From positions 186,001 through 250,000 of the forward strand of contig NZ_KV908322.1 of assembly GCF_001999765.1 (NCBI RefSeq): 64,000 nt of DNA, read 5' to 3'. Under the pieces are notes generated by a model. That model did no database searches, had not been told where the DNA came from, and saw only the letters and a program-made list of their open reading frames with translations. The translations under genes and the position numbers were made by a program. Source of the stretch: Sinomonas mesophila (lineage in GTDB: Bacteria > Actinomycetota > Actinomycetes > Actinomycetales > Micrococcaceae). This document shows positions 16,672 to 64,000 of this stretch, one piece after another; the stretch's first letter is position 1; each line of letters begins with the position of its first letter.

Positions 16672-19023
16672 ATGACTGCACAGAACACCCCTGTCTTCCC
16701 GTCCGCGACCATCCTGGGCTACCCCCGTATCGGCCGCCGCCGCGAGCTCAAGAAGGCCGTCGAGGCCTACTGGGCCGGCAAGAGCAGCGCCGCCGTGCTG
16801 CAGGCCGCCGCCGAGCAGATCCAGCTGGGCACCGCCGCCCGCCTCGCCGAGCTCGGTCTCACCGAGTCCTCCGCGGTCCCGGGCACATTCTCCTTCTACG
16901 ACCAGGTCCTCGACACCGCCGTCGCCCTCGGCGCCGTCCCCGCCCGCTTCGGCGCGCTGCACGACGCCGACGGCCGCCTCGGCCTCGACGCCTACTTCAC
17001 GCTCGCCCGCGGCAACGCGGAGCAGCAGCCGCTCGAGATGACCAAGTGGTTTGACACCAACTACCACTACCTCGTCCCGGAGATCGGCCCGGAGACCTCT
17101 TTCTCGCTCTCCTGTGAGCGCGTCGTCGAGGAGTTCGCCCTCGCCAAGGCCAACGGCACCGTGACCCGCCCGTACCTCGTGGGCCCCGTGACGTTCCTGG
17201 CCCTCTCCAAGGCCTCCGACGACGCCCCCGAGGGCTTCGCGCCGCTGTCCCGCCTCGAGGACGTGCTCCCGGTCTACGCAGAGCTCCTGCAGCGCCTCGC
17301 CGCCGCCGGCGCCGAGTGGGTCCAGCTGGACGAGCCGGTCCTCGTGGCCGACGGCGACGTTCCCGCCGCCGAGCTGAGCGCCGCCGTCGAGCGCGCCTAC
17401 GCCGCCCTCACGGCCGCCCCCGTGGGCGAGGCCCGCCCGGCGATCCTCCTCTCCGCCCCGTACGGCGGCCTCGGCGAGCAGACCGCCGCCGTCGCCGCGA
17501 CCGGCGTCGAGGCCGTCGCCCTCGACCTCTTCAAGGGCGCCCTCCCCGCAGCCGCCGACCTGGCCGCCTTCGCGGGCAAGACCGTCGTCGCCGGCCTCGT
17601 CGACGGCCACAACATCTGGCGCAACGACCTCGCCGCCTCGGCCGCGAAGCTCGACGCGCTCACGGCCGCCGGCGCCGAGCACGGCTTCGCCGTCGCCGTC
17701 GCGACCTCCACCTCGACCTTCCACGTCCCGCACGACGTCGAGGAGGAGACCCAGCTCGACGCCCAGCTGCGCAGCTGGCTGGCGTTCGCCGACCAGAAGG
17801 TCCGCGAGGTCGCCGTCCTCGCCTCGTACCTCGCCGACCCGGCGTCCGCCGCCGGCGCCATCGAGGAGGCCACCCGGGTCATCGCCTCACGCGCCGAGGC
17901 CGCCGGCGTCCGCCGCCCCGAGGTTCGCGAGCGCACCGCCGCCCTGACCGACGCTGACTTCTCCCGCCCGGCCTTCGCGGTCCGCGCCGCGGCGCAGGAC
18001 GCCGTGCTCAACCTCCCGCCGCTGCCGACGACGACCATCGGCTCGTTCCCGCAGACCGCCGAGGTCCGCGGCGCCCGGGCCCGCCTGAACAAGGGCGCGA
18101 TCGACGCGGCCGAGTACGAGAAGCTCATGAAGGACGAGATCAAGCGCGTCGTCGACCTCCAGGAGGAGCTCGGCTTCGACGTCCTCGTGCACGGCGAGCC
18201 CGAGCGCAACGACATGGTCCAGTACTTCGCCGAGAACCTCGACGGCTTCGACGTCACGGTCCATGGCTGGGTCCAGTCCTACGGCTCCCGCTGCACGCGC
18301 CCGTCGATCCTCTGGGGCGACGTCTCCCGTCCGGCCCCGATGACGGTCCCGTGGGCCGAGTACGCCCAGTCCCTCACCGGCAAGCCGATGAAGGGCATGC
18401 TCACCGGCCCGGTGACGATCCTCGCGTGGTCCTTCGTGCGCGACGACCAGCCGCTCGCCGAGACCGCCAACCAGGTCGCCCTCGCCCTCCGCGACGAGAT
18501 CTCCGACCTCGAGGCCGCGGGCATCAAGGTCATCCAGGTCGACGAGCCCGCCCTGCGCGAGCTGCTCCCGCTGCGCACGGCGGACCAGCCGGCGTACCTC
18601 GACTGGTCGGTCAAGTCCTTCCGCCTCTCCACGGCCGGCGCGGCGGACGCGACGCAGATCCACACCCACCTGTGCTACTCGGAGTTCGGCGTCATCATCG
18701 ACGCGATCGACGGCCTCGACGCCGACGTGACCTCGATCGAGGCCGCCCGCTCGCGCATGGAGGTCGTCAACGACCTCGAGTCCCACGGCTTCGGCCGCGG
18801 CGTGGGACCGGGCGTGTACGACATCCACTCCCCGCGCGTTCCCGGCCAGGGTGAGATCGAGGAGCTGCTCAAGACCGCCGTCGCGCACGTGCCGTCGCGC
18901 CAGCTCTGGGTCAACCCCGACTGCGGCCTCAAGACCCGCGGCTACGCGGAGACCGAGGAGTCGCTGCGCAACCTCGTCGAGGCCGCCAAGGCGGCCCGGT
19001 CGCTCCTCGGCGCCAACGCCTGA
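16672..19023 (+). CDS. metE: Cobalamin-independent methionine synthase
   Basis: A 783-residue MetE, full length. It transfers the methyl group of 5-methyl-THF-polyglutamate to homocysteine without B12. The N-terminal half begins with GYPRIGRRRELKKAVE. The zinc ligands in the C-terminal barrel are all present: His666 and Cys668 (HLC in IHTHLCYSEF), Glu690 and Cys751 (NPDCGLKTR). The gaps of 22 and 61 residues equal those of E. coli MetE (643/665/726). Next to metF, it completes the last two steps of methionine synthesis. The transcript probably ends at the 26-bp hairpin just downstream. Confidence 0.97.
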   Translation: MTAQNTPVFPSATILGYPRIGRRRELKKAVEAYWAGKSSAAVLQAAAEQIQLGTAARLAELGLTESSAVPGTFSFYDQVLDTAVALGAVPARFGALHDADGRLGLDAYFTLARGNAEQQPLEMTKWFDTNYHYLVPEIGPETSFSLSCERVVEEFALAKANGTVTRPYLVGPVTFLALSKASDDAPEGFAPLSRLEDVLPVYAELLQRLAAAGAEWVQLDEPVLVADGDVPAAELSAAVERAYAALTAAPVGEARPAILLSAPYGGLGEQTAAVAATGVEAVALDLFKGALPAAADLAAFAGKTVVAGLVDGHNIWRNDLAASAAKLDALTAAGAEHGFAVAVATSTSTFHVPHDVEEETQLDAQLRSWLAFADQKVREVAVLASYLADPASAAGAIEEATRVIASRAEAAGVRRPEVRERTAALTDADFSRPAFAVRAAAQDAVLNLPPLPTTTIGSFPQTAEVRGARARLNKGAIDAAEYEKLMKDEIKRVVDLQEELGFDVLVHGEPERNDMVQYFAENLDGFDVTVHGWVQSYGSRCTRPSILWGDVSRPAPMTVPWAEYAQSLTGKPMKGMLTGPVTILAWSFVRDDQPLAETANQVALALRDEISDLEAAGIKVIQVDEPALRELLPLRTADQPAYLDWSVKSFRLSTAGAADATQIHTHLCYSEFGVIIDAIDGLDADVTSIEAARSRMEVVNDLESHGFGRGVGPGVYDIHSPRVPGQGEIEELLKTAVAHVPSRQLWVNPDCGLKTRGYAETEESLRNLVEAAKAARSLLGANA

Positions 19024-19048
19024 GGTCCTCCTGAAGCCCTAGGCGCAT

Positions 19049-19106
19049 GACGGCGTCGTGGGCGGCGAGCTCAGTCCCAGCTGAGCTCGTCGTCCACGAC
19101 GCCGTC
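19049..19106 (+). terminator. 26-bp hairpin ending the metE transcript, overlapping the DUF2004 gene
   Basis: Bases 19049-19074 pair with 19081-19106 around a 6-nt loop (TCCCAG). The stem is uninterrupted, with 24 Watson-Crick pairs and two G-U pairs. The wobbles are G-U only in the plus-strand RNA; in the minus-strand RNA they would be C-A mismatches, so the fold favours the metE transcript. There is no U tract, as is common for actinobacterial terminators. The hairpin also encodes the last 12 codons of the convergent DUF2004 gene. Confidence 0.7.
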
Positions 19107-19574
19107 CTCGTCCGCCGCGGCGACGAGGATCTCGTCGGTGAAGCCCTCCCCGAGGGTGAAGCCGAGCACGAAGTAGCGTTCTGGCTGGCCGGGGAAGATC
19201 CCGACCTTGGCCAGCCTGAGCGCCGCGACGAACCTGTCGGCGTCGACCTCCTCCGGGGTGTCGACGCCGAAGAGTTCCCGGGCCTTGCCGTTGTGCAGGT
19301 TCTGGCGGTGGAAGTGCATGTACTCGACGGCCGGGGAGTCCTCGTCCTCGAGGTCCTGGCTGATGCGCTCGCGCGCGGCGTCGATGAGCTCGGGCAGGAA
19401 CCGCAGGCGGTAGTCGACCTTGTGAAGGGCGGCCTCGTCGAGCCGCTCGTGCTCGCCGATGCTCAGGTCGAGGTCGACCGGGGTGCCTTTGTAGTCGTAG
19501 CTGCCCGTGATGAGCCGGTGCCCCGTCGATGCGAGGGCCACCTGGCCGAAGTGCGGGCTGACTGCCGTCTCCAT
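19071..19574 (-). CDS. DUF2004 family protein
   Basis: A 167-residue acidic cytoplasmic protein. The centre carries the DUF2004-type stretch AVEYMHFHRQNL and a C-terminal YFVLGFTLGEGFTDEILV. The function is unknown. It ends in an Asp/Glu-rich tail (ADEDGVVDDELSWD) whose DNA is part of the metE terminator hairpin. A TATCTT hexamer 6 nt before the ATG suggests a leaderless transcript. Confidence 0.75.
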   Translation of the reverse strand: METAVSPHFGQVALASTGHRLITGSYDYKGTPVDLDLSIGEHERLDEAALHKVDYRLRFLPELIDAARERISQDLEDEDSPAVEYMHFHRQNLHNGKARELFGVDTPEEVDADRFVAALRLAKVGIFPGQPERYFVLGFTLGEGFTDEILVAAADEDGVVDDELSWD

Positions 19575-19586
19575 GACTAAAAGATA
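19572..19586 (-). promoter_or_regulatory. Putative leaderless promoter of the DUF2004 gene
   Basis: On the minus strand TATCTT (19586-19581) ends 6 nt before the ATG at 19574. It lies in a short AT-rich island and there is no Shine-Dalgarno sequence. A recognisable -35 is absent. Confidence 0.4.
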
Positions 19587-19615
19587 GTCCCGCCCCCACG
19601 GGCTGGCCAGCTTTT

Positions 19616-19638
19616 CCGGGCTCCCCGCCGAGCCCCGG
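19616..19638 (-). terminator. Putative terminator of the DUF72 gene
   Basis: CCGGGCTC (19616-19623) pairs with GAGCCCCGG (19630-19638) with one bulge and a 6-nt loop, 9 nt beyond the DUF72 stop. In the minus-strand transcript it is followed by AAAAG, not by a U run, so it is a weak candidate. Confidence 0.4.
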
Positions 19639-19646
19639 CGGACCGT

Positions 19647-20474
19647 TCAGCGGAGCCGCTCGAGCAGCGCCATCGCGTCGTGCGGCGCTCGGCCCCCGGC
19701 GTCGTTGTCGAAATAGACGTAGGCGTCCAGCCCGTCGTCGAGCCAGCCGCGCACCCGGTCGGCCCAGCGGTCGAGGGACGCGGGGTCATACCCGCCCGAG
19801 TACAGCTCCGACTCCCCGTGGAGCCGCACGTACCGGAATCCCCCCGTCTCGTCCGCCATGCGCGGCCAGCGGCCCGCGCTGTCCGCGACGACCGTGCAGA
19901 TGTCGCGGGCGGCAAGCAGCTTGCGCGCCTCGTCGCTGTCGAAGCTCGCGTGTCGGGGCTCGAGCGCGTGGCGCAGCGGCGCATCGACGTCGGTCTTCGT
20001 GAGAGCGCGGTCCGCGGGGACCTTCTTCGAGTGGCCCTTCGCAGCGGTGGCCGCCTCCGCCGTCGTCCGCGGGAGGAGGTCGAGGAACCCGCTCACGAGG
20101 TCCGCGTCGAAGGCGACGCTCTCGGGGAGCTGCCACAGGATCGGCCCGAGCCCCTCGCCGAGGGCGAGTACGCCGGAGGCGAAGAAGTTGGCCAAAGGGA
20201 CCTGCACGTCGCGCAGCCGCTTGAGGTGCGTGATGAAGCGCCCGCCCTTGACCGCGAACACGAAGCCCTCCGGCGTCGCGTCCCGCCAGGCCTCATACGA
20301 GGACGGGCGCTGGAGCGAGTAGAAGGAGCCGTTGATCTCGACGGAGGTCATGCGCTCGGCGGCGTAGGAGAGCTCGTCGGCCTGCCGGAGCCCGCGCGGG
20401 TAGAAGTCGCCGCGCCACTGCCGGTAGCGCCAGCCCGAGACGCCCACGTACGCCCTGCCCCGCGCGCCGCCCAT
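19647..20474 (-). CDS. DUF72 (YecE-like) protein
   Basis: A 275-residue TIM-barrel-like DUF72 protein. Signature segments are YVGVSGWRYRQWRGDFYP at the N-terminus, VEINGSFYSLQRPSSYEAWR (about 45-64), FVFAVKGGRFITHLKRL, LGPILWQLPE and the C-terminal FRYVRLHG with YVYFDNDAGG. The family has no confirmed biochemical function; the barrel is related to endonuclease IV-like folds. Full length. It may be transcribed with the downstream DUF2004 gene but the candidate hairpin at 19616 separates them. Confidence 0.9.
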   Translation of the reverse strand: MGGARGRAYVGVSGWRYRQWRGDFYPRGLRQADELSYAAERMTSVEINGSFYSLQRPSSYEAWRDATPEGFVFAVKGGRFITHLKRLRDVQVPLANFFASGVLALGEGLGPILWQLPESVAFDADLVSGFLDLLPRTTAEAATAAKGHSKKVPADRALTKTDVDAPLRHALEPRHASFDSDEARKLLAARDICTVVADSAGRWPRMADETGGFRYVRLHGESELYSGGYDPASLDRWADRVRGWLDDGLDAYVYFDNDAGGRAPHDAMALLERLR

Positions 20475-20508
20475 CGCCTGCCCCTGTCCTGCTGCCTGCG
20501 CTCTCCCG

Positions 20509-21432
20509 TTACCCTCTGCCGCCCCGTGCAGTCACGCCGGCGAGCGTCTCTGCGACGAGGTCGAGGAACAGGCCGGCCTGCGTGTCGCGCTGGCCGGAGA
20601 GGCGCAGGGCGAAGATGTTGCGCGCGAGTCTGATCTCCGGCACGTCGACGACGGCGATCCCGCCCGGCCGGGCCTGGAGCGCGAGCTCGGGCACAAGGGC
20701 CGCGCCGAGGCCGGCCGCGGCGAGGCCGAGGCTCGCGTTGAAGTCGTCGCTGTAGCCCACGATGCGGGGGTGCATGCCGCAGCTCGCGAAGAGCCTGTCG
20801 ATCACGGTAGCGTCCGCCGTCCCGGGGTGGTGGACGATCCACGGCATGCCGCCGAGCTGGTCGGCGCTCATCCGCGAGCCCTCCGCGATGCCCCAGGCCG
20901 CCGGGATCACGACCTTGAACGCGTCGTCGCCGATCCACTGCCGGTCCACCGTGTGCGGCCACGCCAGCCCGGCCTGGCCCACCTGGTACACGAGCACGAC
21001 GTCGAGCTCGCCGCCCGCGCGCAGGCCCTGGATGGCCTGGCCCGGCTCGGCGATGGAGACGTGGAGGTCGATCCCGAGCCCGCGCCAGCGCTCGCTGCGC
21101 AGCACGGCCGGCAGGGCGTAGGTCGCGAGGCTCGGGAAGATGCCGAGGCGCAGCTCGCGGCCCGCGGCATCTGCCGCCCTGGCGGTGGCGGCGAGCAGCG
21201 CGTCGATGTCCGTGAGCACCTTGGCCGCGTGCCGGGTCATGACGACGGCGGCCTCCGTGGGGGCGATGCTCCGCGCCGTGCGCTGGAACAGCTCGACGCC
21301 GGTCTCGCGCTCGAGGGCCGCCATCTGCTGCGACACCGCCGACGGCGTGTACCCGAGCCTGGTCGCGGCGGCGGCGAACGAGCCCTGCCGTACGACCTCG
21401 AGCAGGGTCTGGAGATGGACAGGATTGACCAC
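20509..21432 (-). CDS. LysR-family transcriptional regulator
   Basis: A 307-residue LysR regulator. The N-terminal winged helix-turn-helix is GSFAAAATRLGYTPSAVSQQMAALE (about 17-41), followed by a linker helix and a periplasmic-binding-like effector domain from about 90 (ELRLGIFPSLATYALPAVL). It starts at GTG (MVNPVHLQTLLEVV), the standard LysR opening. It is divergent from nrdH, but LysR proteins usually control the divergent gene and nrd genes are normally under NrdR, so a role in nrd control is doubtful. The effector is unknown. Confidence 0.92.
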   Translation of the reverse strand: MVNPVHLQTLLEVVRQGSFAAAATRLGYTPSAVSQQMAALERETGVELFQRTARSIAPTEAAVVMTRHAAKVLTDIDALLAATARAADAAGRELRLGIFPSLATYALPAVLRSERWRGLGIDLHVSIAEPGQAIQGLRAGGELDVVLVYQVGQAGLAWPHTVDRQWIGDDAFKVVIPAAWGIAEGSRMSADQLGGMPWIVHHPGTADATVIDRLFASCGMHPRIVGYSDDFNASLGLAAAGLGAALVPELALQARPGGIAVVDVPEIRLARNIFALRLSGQRDTQAGLFLDLVAETLAGVTARGGRG

Positions 21433-21566
21433 GCCTGCTCCTTCCCGCCGTGCCCTCTTCGCTGTGTCCTTCTCGCTGCGCTGGAACCTCCTGCGGCGAC
21501 CGCGTTACAGCCTACGACACGCCGGGAGATGAACAACACGGAACTTTTTTCCGCTGTGCACGGAGG

Positions 21567-21661
21567 CGTCCACAGTCTGTGGATGCGTCGATCCCAGGGG
21601 CGGAAATCCGCGGAACTCACTGGGAAACACGGTGCATTTCGTGTGCGCAGCGTGTGGACTA
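21567..21661. promoter_or_regulatory. Cluster of DnaA-box-like sequences in the lysR-nrdH gap
   Basis: Three 9-mers resemble the DnaA box TTATCCACA: GCGTCCACA (21566-21574), GCATCCACA on the minus strand (21578-21586) and TAGTCCACA on the minus strand (21653-21661). The first two form a perfect palindrome TCCACAG-T-CTGTGGA (21569-21583). Each keeps the TCCACA core but deviates in the first three bases. DnaA control of ribonucleotide reductase genes is known in other bacteria; here it is inference. Confidence 0.4.
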
Positions 21662-21683
21662 CGGGCGTGAGGAATGACATACT
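21655..21683 (+). promoter_or_regulatory. Putative nrdHIEF promoter
   Basis: TGGACT (21655-21660) and CATACT (21678-21683) are separated by 17 bp, each matching 4 of 6 consensus bases. Transcription would start near 21690, at the first NrdR box. The -35 overlaps the third DnaA-box-like site. Confidence 0.35.
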
Positions 21684-21688
21684 TGTAA

Positions 21689-21736
21689 TACATCATCTAG
21701 GGGTCCGCAGCGGCGGCGCGCACAACATGTAGTATC
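21689..21736 (+). promoter_or_regulatory. Tandem NrdR boxes
   Basis: Two 16-bp elements, TACATCATCTAGGGGT (21689-21704) and CACAACATGTAGTATC (21721-21736), start 32 bp apart. Both share the core CAT-TAG of actinobacterial NrdR boxes, and two copies about three helical turns apart is the standard NrdR operator arrangement. NrdR is the nucleotide-sensing repressor of ribonucleotide reductase genes. The boxes lie about 100 bp upstream of nrdH. Confidence 0.7.
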
Positions 21737-21837
21737 GAGGGCAGCCGAGGCGTTCCGGATCCGGACCAAGCCGCCGGCGCGGCAGGTGGAGTGAAACGCC
21801 CAGCCGGAGAAAGACTTTTCGCAGGAGGGGAAGATCC

Positions 21838-22086
21838 ATGAACGTCACGGTCTACACGAAGCCGGCGTGCGTGCAGTGCAACGCTACCTACCGTGCCCTC
21901 GACAAGAAGGGCATCGAGTACCAGAGCGTCGATGTCACGCAGGACCCGGAGGCACTCGCGCGGCTCAAGGCGATGGGCTATATGCAGGCGCCCGTCGTCG
22001 TGGCCGACGGCGACCACTGGTCCGGCTTCCGCCCCGACAAGATCGCGGCGCTCGCCCAGGGCGCAGCGACCGCGTCGGTGGCCTGA
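21838..22086 (+). CDS. nrdH: Glutaredoxin-like NrdH redoxin
   Basis: An 82-residue thioredoxin-fold redoxin with the CVQC active site (Cys11/Cys14) and the C-terminal WSGFRPDKI pocket typical of NrdH. It is the electron donor to the NrdEF ribonucleotide reductase, reduced by thioredoxin reductase. A strong AGGAGGGG ribosome-binding site precedes the ATG. It is the first gene of the cluster nrdH-nrdI-nrdE-nrdF. Confidence 0.96.
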   Translation: MNVTVYTKPACVQCNATYRALDKKGIEYQSVDVTQDPEALARLKAMGYMQAPVVVADGDHWSGFRPDKIAALAQGAATASVA

Positions 22087-22575
22087 CCGCCGTCATAGGC
22101 CCTCAGCAGGAGGTGCTCGCATGACCGCCCAGGCCATCGGGGCGGGAGAGGCGCGGGCCTTGGGATCAGACCCGGGGCCGCGCCCGACGGCGAGCCGCCT
22201 CATCTACTTCTCCTCCGTCTCCGGCAACACCCACCGCTTCGTGGGCAAGCTCGGCCTCGAGGCCGAGCGCATCCCGCTGCTCTCCCGTGAACGCCCCCTG
22301 CGCGCGACCGAGCCCTTCGTGCTCATCGTGCCGACCTACGGCGGTACCGGGGGAGCGGGGTCAGTGCCGAAGCAGGTCATCAGATTCCTCAACGACCCGC
22401 ACAACCGGGGCCTCATCCGGGGCGTCATCAGCGCGGGCAACACGAACTTCGGGGACAACTACTGCGCTGCGGGCGACATCATCGCCGTCAAGTGCGGGGT
22501 GCCCCACCTCTACCGATTCGAACTCATGGGCACGTCAGAGGACGTGGACCGGGTCACCAAGGGATTGGACGAATT

Positions 22576-25762
<3,187 letters not shown>

Positions 25763-25809
25763 CGGTTATCGAGTGGAAGGCATCCCGCGATCAAGGCCGG
25801 ATCGGGCGA

Positions 25810-25825
25810 TAAACTTCCGCGTGTG
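25810..25825 (+). promoter_or_regulatory. Putative leaderless promoter of the lipoprotein gene
   Basis: TAAACT (25810-25815) ends 7 nt before the GTG start (25823) and no Shine-Dalgarno sequence is visible. An imperfect CGATC-N7-GATCG hairpin (25789-25805) just upstream may terminate nrdF. Confidence 0.45.
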
Positions 25826-27118
25826 ATCCTGCTCCGGGCCGTTGCCAGCTTCGCTCTCGTGGCCATGCTGGCCGGATGCGCCGGCTCGCCGACACCTGAA
25901 CCGACCCCCAGCGACACCGCCACCGCGTCTGCGCAAGTCTGCGCGGACGCGGTGGCCGGCATCGTGACGGCCGCATCTGACCTCGTTGCGAACTACAGCG
26001 GACCCGCTGGCACTGGCACTCGCACGGGCGCCGCCGAGCCGACCACGGGACCGACAAGCGAGCCGACGTCGACCGGCGACGCGCTGTCTGAGGCCGTCGC
26101 TGGTGCACGCGCGATGCGACAGCAGGCGGGATGCGGCGACGGCCAGTTCAGGGCCGCGCTCGAGTCAGGACTCAAAGAGATCGAGCCGTCGGGGCCGATC
26201 GCGGAGGCCGTGCTGCTGCGCGTGTCAGCCTCACTGCTCGGCGAAGTGCGCCAGGAGACGGGGGAGTGGGTGCTCGAACCGGGCGCCGACCTCGCCGAAG
26301 CGCTCTCACGCGCCGCTGACGGCAGCACCCTCGTGCTGCCGGCCGGCACGACGGAGCTCGACGGAACACTCGTCCTACTGGCCGGAGTCACGCTCCGAGG
26401 CGCGGGCCGCGACCAGACGGTCCTGCGCTCGGCCGCCGCCGACGCCGCGTTCATCGTCGCGACGGGATCGCTCGTGAAGCTCCAGGATCTGACGGTCGAC
26501 CTCACCGGAGCAAAGCCCGCATCCGGCCTCATCGCTGGTCCGTCCGCGTCGGTCGCGATCACCGGAGCCCGGATCGCGGGAGCGACCGCGGCCGGGGACG
26601 GGATCGGCGGCGCGGGCGTCCACCTGTCGGCGGAGGGGGCCGAAGCATCGGGGCGCGGCACGACCCTCGAGATCACCGGCTCGAGCTTCGAGCGCAACGC
26701 CTGGGCGGGCGTCGCCGTGTCGGGCGGACACCGGGTCAGCATAGAGTCGTCGACGTTCGCGGACAACGGCGAGGCCGGCATCGTGTTCCTGGATTCCTCG
26801 AGCGGGTCGATCGCGTCGAGCACCTTCACGGGAAACTCTGTGGCCGTCGCGGCCACCGGCTCGGCCACGCCCACGCTGCTGTCGAGCGCCGTCTCGGGAG
26901 GGTCGGTTGGAGTGCAGGCCGATGCGATGTCAGCTCCGATCGTCGACGGCGTGACGATCGACGGCGCCTCGACGGCTGCCATGATCTTCGGCGGAGAGTC
27001 CACCGGATCGATCAGCGCCACGAAATGCGAGAACGTCCCAAACGGCATCGTCGTATCGGATTCCGCGGCACCGACGCTGGGTACGAACACCTGCGCCATC
27101 GCGCGCGGCGCAATGTGA
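25823..27118 (+). CDS. Lipoprotein with right-handed beta-helix-like repeats
   Basis: A 431-residue predicted lipoprotein. The signal peptide ends in a lipobox LAGC (Cys19), so it should be lipid-anchored on the outer face. A Thr/Pro/Ser/Gly-rich linker (SPTPEPTPSDTATAS, then TGTRTGAAEPTTGPTSE) extends to about residue 90. The C-terminal half repeats short beta-strand/turn units (ITGSSFERNAWAGVAVSGG, IESSTFADNGEAGIVFLD, NGIVVSDSAAPTLGTNT), the pattern of right-handed parallel beta-helix proteins such as pectate-lyase-like surface proteins. The reading frame ends at a TGA and then continues in register (see the next entry). It directly precedes the giant gene and may be a surface partner of it; that is inference. 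Confidence 0.75.
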   Translation: MILLRAVASFALVAMLAGCAGSPTPEPTPSDTATASAQVCADAVAGIVTAASDLVANYSGPAGTGTRTGAAEPTTGPTSEPTSTGDALSEAVAGARAMRQQAGCGDGQFRAALESGLKEIEPSGPIAEAVLLRVSASLLGEVRQETGEWVLEPGADLAEALSRAADGSTLVLPAGTTELDGTLVLLAGVTLRGAGRDQTVLRSAAADAAFIVATGSLVKLQDLTVDLTGAKPASGLIAGPSASVAITGARIAGATAAGDGIGGAGVHLSAEGAEASGRGTTLEITGSSFERNAWAGVAVSGGHRVSIESSTFADNGEAGIVFLDSSSGSIASSTFTGNSVAVAATGSATPTLLSSAVSGGSVGVQADAMSAPIVDGVTIDGASTAAMIFGGESTGSISATKCENVPNGIVVSDSAAPTLGTNTCAIARGAM

Positions 27119-27235
27119 GAGGGCATCGTCGTATCGGATCTCGCGGCACCGACGCTGGGCGCGTACACCGGCGACCTCTCGCCGGACCTGTACACGATTG
27201 TCGAAGGGTGCAATACTCCTGGCTGGCGACCCTGA
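27119..27235 (+). pseudogene. In-frame continuation of the lipoprotein beyond an in-frame TGA
   Basis: After the TGA at 27116 the same frame stays open to a TGA at 27233 and encodes 38 residues beginning EGIVVSDLAAPTLGAYTG. Its GIVVSD-AAPTLG segment copies the rung at 27044 with an offset of exactly 78 nt (26 codons), with only a few base changes. It looks like the last beta-helix rung plus a short C-terminus cut off by a nonsense change. It might also be a legitimate shorter gene end or a sequencing error; stop-codon read-through is possible but unsupported. Confidence 0.5.
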
Positions 27236-27327
27236 GCGGGGGCTCGAGCAGGTCGCCAATCACGTGCGGTCCATAGCCTAATGGGGGGTAAGTGGTGCCG
27301 GTTTCGGGGTGGACCGGCCTCGGCGCA

Positions 27328-64000
<36,673 letters not shown>

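Noticed and set aside
21433-21680. Small open frames in the lysR-nrdH gap (for example 21237-21680 minus)
   Set aside because: They cross the putative DnaA/NrdR control region, have no ribosome-binding sites and encode low-complexity residues.
27119-27327. tRNA or small RNA between the lipoprotein and the giant gene
   Set aside because: No cloverleaf, terminator or promoter pattern could be recognised, and the first part is the read-through tail of the lipoprotein.

Overview
The window is chromosomal DNA of a very GC-rich actinobacterium. A Micrococcaceae-type host (Arthrobacter/Sinomonas-like) is my inference, from the extreme G/C bias at third codon positions, the class Ib ribonucleotide reductase cluster nrdH-nrdI-nrdE-nrdF behind a tandem NrdR-box region, the metF-metE pair, and several genes whose -10-like TANNNT hexamer lies only 6-7 nt before the start codon (leaderless mRNA layout). 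No rRNA, tRNA, CRISPR array, IS element or prophage gene was seen.

Positions 1-25762 are ordinary, dense housekeeping and metabolic DNA. In order: a 2-hydroxyacid dehydrogenase cut by the left edge and translationally coupled to an aminotransferase (-); a cupin (-); yjdM; an alpha/beta hydrolase with a DUF1905 gene; a SulP anion transporter (-); an FAD oxidoreductase; an RlmG/RsmC-like methyltransferase; an aminoglycoside-phosphotransferase-fold kinase (-); and a ROK-family regulator. Then comes a tightly overlapping six-gene MoxR ATPase/DUF58/VWA/VWA/TPR operon (10215-15363), comparable to Bat-type envelope operons. metF and metE follow behind a hairpin-rich leader, ending at a 26-bp hairpin. 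A DUF2004 gene, a DUF72 gene and a LysR regulator lie on the minus strand. The lysR-nrdH gap carries putative NrdR and DnaA sites and leads into nrdHIEF, whose catalytic cysteines can all be placed.

From 25823 to the right edge the character changes. A lipoprotein with a beta-helix-like repeat domain is followed by one uninterrupted plus-strand reading frame, from about 27328 to 64000. That is more than 12,200 codons with no stop before the window ends, predicting a secreted protein of roughly 1.2 MDa or more. It begins with a Sec signal peptide, then a Pro/Thr linker, a small metzincin-type zinc motif (HExxHxxGxxH plus a Met), a second repeat linker and beta-strand-rich sequence ending in a ZU5-like module. 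About 25 degenerate copies of a beta-rich module follow over some 12.6 kb, then Ig-like repeats interleaved with two long beta-rich segments. The C-terminal third has RTX-type Gly/Asp calcium-binding repeats, three Calx-beta-like domains, a second RTX block and a LamG-like segment cut by the edge. The order resembles giant LEPR-XLL/RTX-type surface proteins of other bacteria, but I know of no described function for this one; a giant adhesin or matrix protein is inference.

The large minus-strand open frames inside the giant gene (up to about 3,400 codons) are register shadows caused by the absence of TTA, CTA and TCA codons and are not annotated.
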